Origin: Eurosta solidaginis
Taxonomy: Eukaryota > Arthropoda > Insecta > Diptera > Tephritidae
Reading direction: 5' to 3'
Length of the DNA: 64,000 nt
Assembly (NCBI RefSeq): GCF_040869045.1
Contig: NC_090322.1
Location: 182,775,477-182,839,476 of the forward strand
Part shown: positions 10,910-22,159 of the stretch, one piece after another
How the letters are laid out: each line of letters begins with the position of its first letter
Numbering within the stretch: position 1 is the stretch's first letter
Position numbers and translations under genes: made by a program
Notes under the pieces: generated by a model
The model's database searches: none
Seen by the model: the letters and a program-made list of their open reading frames with translations, nothing else
What the model was told of the DNA's origin: nothing

Positions 10910-11757
10910 TAGAGCGGGTAAAATTTTTTGCCCATCAGGAGTATAGCCAAAATGTAAACTACAGATGATTCTAAGAAAAATTGCTGCAGACACCATAGCT
11001 CTAAGTCCGATTTCGAGGTCCCCACTTTTGCAAAATAGATAAATATCATATTGGGCTTACTTTAAAGGTATTTTACGTACATTTCAGAATCTGTATTAAT
11101 ATCTATAGTTTTTTTGAATTTTAGTAGAGGTATCAGGCTTAAATTATGAGAAATTAGCCTAAAATGAACTTTTAACTACTATATTATCATTTTAACAAAT
11201 TTCTTATGGAAATTTTTTATTTTTCTTTACAGCTAAAATAAGTTCAGAACATTTCCAACAACTTTCATTCAGACAGTTTTTCTTTTTTAGAATTCGTTTT
11301 AGTAGAAAAAATTGTTTGCTTATTACTTGAAAATATAGGTTTTTTTTTGAAAAAAGAAAAACTGTCTAAATGAAAGTTGTTGGAAATGTTCTGAACTTAT
11401 TTTAGCTGTAAAGAAAAATAAAAAAATTCCATAAGAAATTTGTTAAAAATGATAATATAGTGGATAAAAGTTCATTTTAGACTAATTTCTCATAATTTAA
11501 GCCTGATACCTCTACTAAAATACCTTTAAAGTAAGCCCAATATGATATTTTTCCTATAATTCTATCAGAACCTATGAAGATTTTTGGCCAAACCCTACAT
11601 TCAAATGCAAAATATATATTTTGCAAAAGTGGGGAGCTCGAAATCGGACTTTGAGCTATGGTGTCTTCAGCAATTTTTCTTAGAATCATCTGTCGATTAC
11701 GTTTTTTGCTATACTCCTGATGGGAAAAAATCCATCCATACAATTTGACCTGCTCTA
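10910..11757. mobile_element. hAT-like foldback element, 848 bp, arms about 390 bp
   Basis: The two halves are near-perfect reverse complements: left arm 10910-11294, right arm about 11342-11757, with a spacer of about 50 bases. The termini are TAGAGC and GCTCTA, which fit the hAT consensus YARNG. Each side is flanked by the same 8-mer, ATGTACAT (10902-10909 and 11758-11765), and this fits the hAT target preference nTnnnnAn. The arms differ by two indels: about 55 bases extra in the left arm near 11070-11130 and about 80 extra in the right arm near 11545-11625. No coding sequence is credible. Transcription would give a long hairpin RNA. Confidence 0.75.
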
Positions 11758-11769
11758 ATGTACATATAT

Positions 11770-14700
11770 CCACATATAATCCAATAGTCTATACCTGCTC
11801 AAACTCATTGCCTGTGTAGTTGATTGGCGTTGTCAGTCTAATTAACCTGTCAAGTCACATAAGAATCGTGCAATTAAAAATGTCCTTTTAATTATCGTTT
11901 ACTACTTTGTCATATATATGTACGCTTGCTACTTTTTATAAGAGAATTTTTTTAGTAAATTTTTTTTTGTGCAACTTGTGTTGCTAAGTTGTCTTCACAT
12001 TTGTTTCAAGTGTTGCGTAAATTTAAATTAAATTACTATCCCCTAGCTTCTCAGCATCATACGTTCTGCGTATACATTAAGCACACAATGTGTAAGATGT
12101 GATATTTTTTATTTATTTGATATCCCACAATCATTCAGCGCGAAAATTGTGTCTTGAGTATGAATTGAAGGCGATTTTTTTGTAACTTTTTCTTGCCATT
12201 GCTGTCTCGATTGGTCGCCGGCCGGCTGCTCGCTTGGTTCGCTTAAAGTGGTCACTGATTTGCTGCCGCTAATGTGCATATCCACGATATATCTTTAGTC
12301 ATGTGTTTTTTGTATATGCTCGTGATGGTTTTTTGTATGCCGACGCCACCTCATTGTGCGCCCCCCAACTGTTTGTCATTTTGAGTTAAAGTGCGCTTAA
12401 TTGGCATTTAAAAATAAATTGAGTAATGTTGCGTTGCCCACAGATTTTTTTACAATTAATTTATTTTTTCAGATTTTGATTTCTTTTGTTGTTTATTTTC
12501 CTTTTTTGCTCTTGATTTTTTTGTTATAGTGCCCTTGTTCTTTTGAGTTCTTCATGATGTTATTACTTATGTGATGGTTTGATTATTCTTTCCTTATTTG
12601 CTCCATTTTTATGTTTTCTTGAGTATTTATATGCCTCTTAGGGTGCGTTTATGTTGGTGCTTCGATTCGAGCAGTGAGTGAAGTTGAAAAAATGCTAAAG
12701 AAAATTCCCGTTCAACATTAACTGTTTGAAGCTGTTAGGCTAGCCTCAAGTATCGTGAGAAACTGTGTTAGCATCGAGGCTAATGGATTCTTTTCGATCA
12801 CGGGATTTGTGTCAAAAATCCTTCGGGGAACATATTTTAGAAAAAAAAAAATATTTTTGCGCAGTTATCCAGAAAAAGGAATAAGATCAAATTTAGCTAC
12901 CACTATTTCCTAAAAGTTTGACTCTCTGTGAATGTCACAGTGCGGGAGATTCTTATCAAAGATTTCAGAAAATTAAGATTTTTAAAAAGGGTCAAGGGAA
13001 ACGAATGTGATGAAACTCTGAACTCCTTAATTGTTCGAAACAAGGTATTATGAGCCTTGATTCGCGCTCGTAGTCGGTAATTTGTAACAATGGCGGTCAA
13101 GTATTATACTTTCGTGAAATAGGTAGGAAAATCATCCTATACTACTAAAACTGTTCTGAAGGTCTGTAGGAGTTCGAAATGTAGCTCCAGAATAAAACCT
13201 CGCTTTCAATAATTTGTCTAAGATTACTCAATGAAAAAATTTCACCTATTTGTCCATATCTGTCCATTGAGATCATCTGTTATTTATCTATTGCAGGTGT
13301 TAGATTTTGTAATTAATTCATGTATTTGTAATTTAATTCATGTGAGTGGCATTGTTTTGGAACTAGTCTTGATTGCAATCATATTTGTTTAGTTCTATTT
13401 TGGTAGTAATAATTTCAATCTTTAATAACTAAAAATAAATGCAAGCCCTATTCATATTTTTTTGGATTGCAATGAATTAATTGTATATTGTTGATTGCAG
13501 TCTATCGTAGTCAGCACATTTTTGACTTCTTTGAAAGGTTCCTTGATTATTGCATTTCTTGAGACAGCCAATATCAATGATTTACACTAAAATTGAATAC
13601 TATAGATGGAAAACAACTCATTTCACGCGGTGCACTTGCAATCAGAACAAAAATGGCATCACTATATTTCTTGAAGGAGCAACATCAATCATTGAATGAA
13701 TCTGTGAATTGATTGAAGTAAACTAATTGAATTAAACTGATTGCTCTCAAGAAAGCTGACAATCAAAAATAGATGGAACAAATTAATCAGTTGAATAATT
13801 TAATTATTGTTACGATAATTGATTACTACTTAAAAATGATTGCAATTTCTTTCCGGTATGTTGATATATCGAATAGATAACTGATGTGACAAAAACTCTT
13901 GATTGTTTTGACTGGCCTAATATATTATTCATTTATGTAGCTTACTACTCCTCACTACTTTGAAATATATGATTTTAAATCTTCACCTATGACATTTAAA
14001 TCATTGACGTTTATTGATATGCAAATTGAATTGAATGTATTTCAACTTGATACAAGTTATATTCCACTAACTATGCCATTGCTTGTTAATTACAAAAACA
14101 AATTGAAAGATAAATCCGTATAGTTTTGCTGCCAGTCAAGGCGCTTAATTAATATCATAAACACAGCGTGAATTTTTAATTGAAACTTGAACTTATATTT
14201 TTTCAAATTGAAGCACTATAATTCTTTCTTAACCGCTGTTCAAATGCACCAACCGCTGTGAGTGGACAACCAATCGACAACCAAAAACAAGTTTGTGATG
14301 TTATGCTACTGATGTTGTGACAATCGTTGTGTACTTATATTTCTCAATTGTTAATTGGTTGTAAATGTCTTACGATTACCAATTAATTTTTCACTGTTTG
14401 TTTATATTCAATTAAAAGCATTTTTTAATCTCAAATACATAATACCAATAATTGTCGCATTGTATAGGTTCATTTGAATAAATTAGCTTAAATGGTGACA
14501 TTGAGAATGCTGTAAAAATTTAGTGTTCGAGCGGGATATTCAATGTAGCCGGATTTCCTCGTGAATGGTAATGGGAAAACACTCACCTGGTTGATCGTTG
14601 GTAGAAAATTAAAAAGGCTTATAGGCCACACAAACGGTGGCGCCATTTAACAGATCCCTTTGACAGGACAAGACCGCAAAGGGGGAAAAAACGCAACGAG

Positions 14701-15281
14701 TTCTGTCAGAGAGTATCTACCAGCGACCCCTCCTGGTGAGGATTTGAGATGGTACTGCAGGCTTCAACAGTTGGTAATGCAGGCTTTAACATTTTGGTAT
14801 GATGGCATTATTCTGTGATAGAATGGGCATGCATTTCGTGAATTTAATGAAAGCAACTCATTTGTTGGACAGAAAGTGTTTCTTTTTTTGTTGGATTGGA
14901 GCTTTACGGCCAAAAAATTAGAAGGTCCAGTTAAATTATTATTTTACGTCCTACGCGCTTAAACGCTTTCACACCTTCTTCAGGGAGTCTGATAATCTTA
15001 TGCTCTGTTTTCATCTTTGTATTACATTACAGCCGTATAAGCGTTGTTTATTTTTTTCACACAACTCGTGTTTTCTTGGCAGATACTAAACGTTTTCTAT
15101 GTCTAATTCTACTTTAGCACTGTGTGGAGAATATTTGAAAAAATTGCCTATCCAATGCCGAACATACACCCAGACTTTATGTAAGCTTTGTTTTATGCAC
15201 ACGGTCTACATATCTAATGTCCAGCTTATGGCAAGGTACATTCAAATCTAGCGCTACCCTTGTAAATCTTAGTTTATTTTT
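11770..15281. other. Long AT-rich spacer, no recognised gene
   Basis: 12.1-12.4 kb is less AT-rich, with GGTCGCCGGCCGGCTGCTCG-like composition, and could be a host regulatory or unique region. 13.3-14.5 kb is dense in ATTGATTG/AATTGAA words. 14.53-14.76 kb has a G+C-richer block that I could not assign. I found no splice-supported exon, tRNA or paired element ends. Confidence 0.3.
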
Positions 15282-15282
15282 T

Positions 15283-16945
15283 ATACTCAGCTGAGCAGAG
15301 CTCATAGAGTATATTAACTTTGTTCGCACAACGGTAATCCGTAACGGCATAAACTAATCGAGATAGATATAGACTTCTATATATCCAAATGATCTGGGTG
15401 AAAAAAGAAATTCATTTAGCCATGTCCGTCCGTCCGTCCGGTAAACACGATAACTTGAGTAAATTTTGAGGTATCTTGATAAAATTTGGTATGTAGGTTC
15501 CTGGGCGCTCATCTCAGATCGCTATTTAAAATGAACGAAATCAGACTATAACCACGCCCACTTTTTCGATATCGAAAATTTCGAAAAATCGAAAAAGTGC
15601 GATAATTCATTACCAAATACGGATAAGGCGATGAAACTTGGTAGGTGCGTTGAACTTATGACGCAGAATAGAAAATAAGTAAAATTTTGGACAATGGGCG
15701 TGGAACCGCCCACTTTTAAAATAAGGTAATTTAGAAGTTTTGCAAGCTGTAATTTGGCAGTCGTTGAAGATATCATGATGAAATTTGGTAGGCACGTTAC
15801 TTCTATTACTATATGTGTGCTAAATAAAAATTAGCGAAATAGGCTAACGAACACGGTCACTTTAAAAAAAATTTTTTTTAAGTCAAATTTTAACAAAAAA
15901 TTTAATATCTTTACAGTATAAAAGTAAATTATGTCAACATTCGACTCCAGTAATGATATGGTGCAACAAAATACAAAGATAAAAGAAAATTTCAAAATGG
16001 GCGTGGCTTCGCCCTTTTTCATTTAATTCGTCTAGAATACTTTTAATGCCATAAGTGGAACAAAAATTTACCAATCCTTGTGAAATTTGGTAGGGACATA
16101 GATTCTATGACGATAACTGTTTTCTGTGAAAATGGGCGAAATCGGTTGAAGCCACGCCCAGTTTTTATACACAGTCGACCGTCTGTCCTTCCGCTCGGCC
16201 GTTAACATGATAACTTGCGCAAAAAACGATATATCTTAACTAAACTTAGTTCACGGATTTATATGAAGTCATTTTATCTTGGTATATAATATGGCCGAAA
16301 TCCGGCTATGACCACGCCCACTTTTCCGTTATCAAAAATTACGAAAAATGAAAAAAATGCCATAATTCTGTACTAAATATGAAAAAAGAGATGAAAAATG
16401 GTGATTGGACTGGTTTATTGACGCAAAATATAACTTTAGAAACAACTTTGTAAAATGGGTGTGACACCTACCATATTAAGTAGAAGAAAATGAAAAAGTT
16501 CTGCAGGGCGAAATCAAAAGCCCTTGCAAAAGCAGGAATACTGTTCGTGGTGTGACATATATAAATAAATTGGCGGTACCCGACAGAAGATGTTCTGGGT
16601 CACCCTGGTCCACATTTTGGTCAATATCTCGAAAACGCCTTCACATATACAACTAAGGGCAACTCCCTTTTAAAACCCTCATTTAATTTGATACCCATAT
16701 CGTACAAACACATTCTAGAGTCACCCCTGGTCCACCCTTATTGCGGTATCTCGAAAAGGCGTCCAGCTATAGAACTAAGGCCCACTACGTTTTAAATAAT
16801 CATTAACACCTTTCATTTGATACACATGTCATACAAACACATTCCAGGGTTACCCTAAAATGGTGATTTTCCCTTATTTTGTCTCCAAATCTCTCAGCTG
16901 AGTAAGTAATGTTCGGTTATCCTCGAACATAGCCTTCCTTACTTG
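15283..16945 (+). mobile_element. Helentron/HINE-like element, family B, copy 1
   Basis: The 5' end is TATACTCAGCTGAGCAGAG and the inverse, CTCTCAGCTGAGTA, lies at about 16891-16904. Next come a hairpin-like GTTCGG/CGAAC element (16911-16928) and the tail CCTTCCTTACTTGT. A GTCCGTCCGTCCGTCC microsatellite lies near 15425-15441, with a second degenerate one near 16184. The middle consists of diverged modules, each with AAATTTGGTA, then AAATCGG-like, then CCACGCCCACTTTT words. The 3' part holds about two units of a minisatellite with CGAGATAT, CACCCTGGTCC and CATTTGATAC (16600-16860). It is non-coding; the 76-codon frames come from the modules. Confidence 0.75.
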
Positions 16946-16949
16946 TTTT

Positions 16950-18310
16950 AAATTCTGATCACCCTATGCTTACCATGCGCAGGTGAGTATATGTACCTCA
17001 GCCGACCGCGTCATAAACTGCCAATCCTCAATAATTTGCATATTTTTAATTAAAAATCTGTAATTAAGTCTATTGTAGATACGTATTTTCTCAATGTGTT
17101 GTAATGTTCGTTAATTTAATTTCTAAACATTTTATATTACTCGCATCGCACAAGTGTTAAATTTTTTTTGCTGCTGTGCATACTTAGACAACAAAGTATA
17201 AAATATTTTTCTTTTGCTAGGGCCATACAGATTCAAAAGCGCTTATATATCTTATTAAAAAGTAATTTTAATTGCCTTCAATAATAATTTAAAGTGATAA
17301 TTATTTGTTTGCATTTAACTACCTGCTGCAGTCACTTTGTTTAATGGCCGCCAATTAGCATAACTAGCTAATTATCATTATGGCAGCCATTAATGAAGAC
17401 AAAATTCATTTAAACTAACTTTTGTAAAAATTTACATTTCCTTTTGTTAAATTTTTAATTAAATATTTTATTTTATGATTCATTGGCTTTGAGGTGAAAA
17501 TATTTGCTATTGTTCAAATTAGAATGGAAATGCGGTACGGAATTAATTTTACTTGCGCTTACTGAAAATTTATTGAAAGTGTTTCATTGTGATTTGAGTA
17601 GTGTTGTTCTTGTTTTGGGTTGAATATAGTACGGGAAAGTGCTGGGGAGAATTTTTGTTCTGTTAAAAATCTGAAATGGAAAAAATGTTAAACAAAAATT
17701 GATTCAAATTTGTTTCACAAAACAAAAATTCCCCTTCTGGCATAACTATGCTTTTAAATTATAGTGCGAAGAAATGGTGTTCACATTTCTTCTCAGTTAT
17801 TAGAGGAGCATAGCAGTGCAATGTAAAATTCAAAAATAATTTTTGCAAGTGGTGATATACCTGTAAAAGCTCTTTGCTGGAGACAAATTTTAATACTTAT
17901 TTTGCTTGTAATCATTGGATTAAGCAAGTTATCGACATCAAAAGTGAGTTACGCATTTCTTTTTGCCCATATTAAAGTAGATTAGTAAATCCTCACATCG
18001 AGAAGTAAACACTTGTTAAAGTTTGACACATGTTCATTATCACCTTGCTTACCAATTTCGTTCGAATGCTGAATAAGAATTTCTGTTCAATTTGCCGAAA
18101 ATAGTAGTGAGGGTATAAAAACACTCACTCATTGTTCTCAGCACGGATCCCACGCCATGGCCTCCTATGAGACACAACTACAATAGAATAACACGAAATA
18201 TAAGCAGCGATCCGCATAGGTACTCAACGCAGAGTTGATACGAGTGAAATCAGACAGCAAATCTGGGAAGTGAAAGGAGGAGAAAGTAAAGGAGAGTAAA
18301 GCTTTGTTAT
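16950..18310. other. AT-rich spacer
   Basis: Mostly TTAAT/AATTTAA words. A GGGTATAAAAACACTCACTC stretch near 18112 resembles a TATA-type promoter, but nothing downstream supports a transcript. No other signal is seen. Confidence 0.3.
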
Positions 18311-18313
18311 AGG

Positions 18314-18987
18314 TCTCCCATGATAGAACAAAAACATGTAACTATTTTTTTGAACATTGTGGGAAATTCAGGATTTGCGTAGACGTTCATATCTCCCTCA
18401 AATATCAAGCTGCTTTAAAGACGTTCATACTTTTAGATAGCCTAAACTCTAAAGTTTTGTATGTATAAGGGGCTAATATCTTTGATTCCTAGTTTTGAAT
18501 TAATTAATTAAAATGTAAAGTTACGCACGTGGAAAATTACATGTTTTTAGCATTTCATATAAAATAATTTTTCATGTCACAACAAAACGATGTAACTTCT
18601 TGGACTTAAGTTCTATGAAATTATAACACAAAATTTTTGTTTCATATATTTATGTAAATTGTATGTGCTTTAACAAAAACACGTAAGTTCAGATATTTTA
18701 AAAATTACGAAATTTCAGCGTCCACCACCGATTGGGCAATGCAACTTTTGGTGTAGCTTCTAAGAATATTGGAGAATTGGTCTGTGGTAATTTTTTCTCC
18801 AAAAGTGCAATATGTGCAGCAATAACGAGGATTCTTTAAAAGTTGCTTGATTTTGTCGTGCACGCATCTTAAGGTTTCCATCCATTTTAAGTTACGTTGT
18901 TTTATTTCTTCCTCGGGATTTCGAAAATCCATAGCAAGACAAAAGCGCGTAAGTGCGAGTTACGTGTTTCTGTTCTATCACGGGAGA
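18314..18987. mobile_element. Unclassified TIR DNA element, about 670 bp
   Basis: The left end TCTCCCATGATAGAACA, then AAAACATGTAACT, is matched by the reverse complement of the right end, TCTCCCGTGATAGAACA, then GAAACACGTAACT. Only about four mismatches occur over 30 bp. ACRTAAST-like words recur inside near 18342, 18519, 18589, 18677 and 18943 in both orientations, a pattern expected of transposase-binding repeats. A 75-codon minus-strand frame (18932-18705) with a CCTYC motif begins close to the right terminus and may be a transposase remnant, but I recognise no family. The target duplication could not be settled, so no superfamily is given. Confidence 0.6.
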
Positions 18988-19009
18988 GGTGTATTATCGA
19001 CGAGATATT

Positions 19010-19280
19010 GACGAGTTATTGATTTGTTATTAAAATGTAATAAATTTGCTATGGATAACAACATCATTAAAGAGTTAATGTTTGTTTATACACGAGTTAT
19101 CGGTTTGATATCGAAAAGCTATCAATATTTTATCGAAAAGTTATGTTGTTGTTGTGTTAACAGTGATCGAAAAGTTATTTTTTTATCGAAAAGTTGTCTA
19201 TTTGTTATCAAAAAGTTATCGATTCGTTATTAGAGAGTAACCGATTTCTTGTCGGCACGCTATCGATTTGTCAACGACGA
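19010..19280. repeat. Degenerate minisatellite, unit about 22 bp (TTATCGATTTGTTATCGAAA)
   Basis: Roughly ten units are visible, each beginning TTATCG or TTAT and ending near ATCGAAAAG. They include GATATCGAAAAG, TTTATCGAAAAG, GTGATCGAAAAG and GTTATCAAAAAG between 19100 and 19220. The units vary between 19 and 35 bases. The 69-codon frame at 19024-19233 comes from the array. Confidence 0.6.
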
Positions 19281-21930
19281 CTCATCTGTTTGTTATGAAA
19301 TATGTAGATACCAATACAACTTCAATATGAGATCGGTGGTACATCTGTAACCCGCAATAAGAAGTTGATGACGCGGCGATAATAATTCGCTATCGATAAT
19401 AAAACAATAACTTATCTGTATCGGTTGTTACCGATAAAAAGCCAACAATTCTCTTCTTGAAAAGTTCGAATTTATTTGTTTCTGGCAAAGGTAAATCTGT
19501 TATGGTCCAACTGCAACCCCTGGGTGAACTTTAGTTAATTCAAAAACATTAGTTTTCTAGACGTACGCTTTTCACGAGTACTTAGTAATCATGCCCGTTG
19601 TTGGATGAAGTAAGGGCTCAGACAAACGATTCGCCTCCAGACGATTCGCCTCAAAGCAATGGTATTCTCTATCATTTTCGTTCGGTCTTTACGTTTCTTA
19701 CTTTATGTCAAACAGGAAGACGAAAGCAAATGTCAAATGATATGTTGCCATCGTTTAACATAGTGGAAATGAACGAGCGATTCGTTCTGAAACGAAACGA
19801 ACATGCGTTTCGTAATAGAGAATGATGGTGGTGATGATAATGGTGTTCTGAACAATCCTGCCTACTTTGAATACATACGAATTTTTGTATCTTAGCTGCC
19901 TTAATTGACCATACAAGAACGCTATTTATTCTGAAATTTCATTTAAAAAATAATATTCCCTTTACGTTAATCTTAATATATCCTTAAAAAATGTTTATAG
20001 ATTCTAATATTTTGTAATTTTTCTTCTCATTACAGGTAAGCACTATCTGAATTCTATTCTCCAGTAAACAAGGAAAAAAAATTGCTGTGGTAAAATGTTA
20101 TTTTATAGACTTAAGTACTAACAGAATTAAGCTGCAGACATTGGTGCTTTATCGGTAACCTTATAACATCTGATTCGACCAACCTTATGAGAATCAATGC
20201 AATCGATTATTGATGCCGCCAAGGTCGTAACCGTATCATAGCCAACCAATTGGTTTTTGGTCTACCGTCGTAACGATAAACAGCGTTAGGGATACGACTA
20301 CAGCGATACGACATACGGCACCAATGACTCCCGCTTTACTCGTTGACATCAAAAGAAAGTTAGACACTTCAGTGAATACAATTCGTTAATAGCTTTCGCG
20401 GATGTGCTCGAGACCAAACATTTATAATTTTTTTTTATGAAGAAAAAGAAAATTGTCGATTTCTCGGCTTTGCTATTAGGTTACAACAAAAGGTATAAGA
20501 AAAATCGTTTTCAAGTTTTCTTATATTCTTATATATTATTTCTAATTGCTGTTTTATGTACGGGTCCCTTTTTCGGTCTTATTTGGAATCCAAATCTATA
20601 AATAAAGTTTTGGTTGTAAAGATGGGGATTCGTGCTATTAGCGAGTTTTGGGCATTATTAGTCGTAGTGCCTTTGTTTAGCTATATTTCATTAAAATAGT
20701 TTTTAAAAATAAACGATTGTGAGCACACAGAGAAATGTATTTGTACTATGGAACTATTGTGAATATTTGATTAGAACGAACACTGCATTACCGGCAGTTG
20801 CTAACATTCGCCAGATGACAGCGCAAGGGTATGTATGATTATAGATGTTTGATTGATAGAACAGCCGATTTCTTTATATTTGTTGGCGCAAGATGTTCGG
20901 CTCGCATTCAAATACTCCTCTATTGATCAGTTTAAAGTGAGGCTTAAACTCTCGTTGCGAATACTAGAATAAGAAGTCGTGGCCTCACTCCAGCCATATG
21001 CTAATATGGCTTATATGTTATTACCATCAGCTTTGAGAGCGGCTATTTGCTAGGTAACTGTGTATAGAATTTATGAATTTCTGATGTTTCAAGCTTCTTA
21101 AATACCTTTACAGGGTGCGTAGTTTTTAAAGTCTTCTGATACGTGGGTTATGTAATCTGCCTGGGATCGACATTATCCTAACTGAGTATCGTTTATATTT
21201 TTATTTCAGAGAGCTTAGTATATGCTATGGAAGTCTTATTATTCTGATTTCTCAAATACATAGATCCAATTGTATTTGGAATGAAAACTTCTATAAAATA
21301 TTATATTTGGAATTTTAGAGCTGCTTCTTTGAACACAACTCTTCTTATAAATACTATTGTTTGGCTATTAAATCAACGTCGCGCATTTCGTAATGAAATA
21401 TCTTTTTTTCACATTTGCAAACAACTGATTTTGTGCTTAGTTAAGTGGAAATTATAAAACACTTGTGGTCATGAAAATGCAAATGAATATGCGTAAATAT
21501 GTATGAATATACCCGCGGAAATATTAACACCTCATCATTAATATCGCACACCTAGATCAAAACTGCGATCAACTAAAAAAATCACAATGTTCAGAAACCT
21601 GAAAAACTGACTGCCTCTTCCATATGCGACAATGCAATTTTAAACTTTTACAAAGTCTCGGAAGTCCGGAGATACTCATAGCTTCGAAAACTCAGTTCTT
21701 TGAGTTAGCTCTCTTTTGATGTATGTATGTAGGTGTGCGAAACGAGATGTTTAAAACCACAATATCATATCTGGTGCAGTGTTGCCTGAATAGGCACTAC
21801 AAAATACTTAATTTGTAGGAATGGATTCTTAATTTAAAGATTTAGGCATACAAAAGTCTGCTATGTGTCAAAAAAATCTTCGCCAACTTGTTTCTAGAGA
21901 ATCTCTCAACTGCCGTGTCAAACATGCTCT
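19281..21930. other. Spacer with scattered repeat debris
   Basis: The TATCG word persists to about 19440. 19650-19830 is bounded by weakly inverted ATTCTCTAT/ATAGAGAAT ends and could be a small MITE. 20.15-20.33 kb contains a G+C-richer block with TCGTAACCGTATCATAGCC that looks like a fragment of a dispersed repeat, unassigned. The rest is AT-rich with no gene signal. Confidence 0.3.
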
Positions 21931-21941
21931 ATGTCAGAATG

Positions 21942-22080
21942 CGGTTGAAGAACGCCCTATTTCAGAACGTGTTTCAAAAACGCCATATCAGAGCTAAATT
22001 CAATACATTTTGAAAATTGCCGGAGAGTTTATAATTAGTTACTGATGTAAGGCGTTCTTCAACCGAATTTTGAAATAGGG
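21942..22080. repeat. Short inverted repeat with 15-bp perfect stem
   Basis: CGGTTGAAGAACGCC (21942-21956) pairs perfectly with GGCGTTCTTCAACCG (22051-22065). Immediately beyond each arm, CCCTATTTCA (21955-21964) and TGAAATAGGG (22071-22080) are also complementary, but in an overlapping register. Related words (GTGTTTCAAA, GTGTTTGAAA, AGGGCGTTTT) repeat to about 22150. It is probably the core of an old foldback; the ends are not identifiable. Confidence 0.5.
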
Positions 22081-22159
22081 CGTGTTTGAAACAAATTCTG
22101 AGAGAGGATGTTTTTCTAAAATGCTCTCAGATAGGGCGTTTTCGAACGGGACACAAGTT

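Noticed and set aside
11477..11773. 98-codon minus-strand frame
   Set aside because: It lies within one arm of the hAT-like foldback and overlaps the element end and target site.
15546..15795. Conserved 76-codon frame, also seen at 52488-52718 in the opposite orientation
   Set aside because: The recurrence follows from both lying in family B repeats. The frame changes register between copies and carries no domain; nucleotide-level repetition explains it.
18112..18180. TATA-type promoter (GGGTATAAAAACACTCACTC)
   Set aside because: A single TATA-like word without initiator, downstream exon or conservation evidence is not enough in AT-rich DNA.
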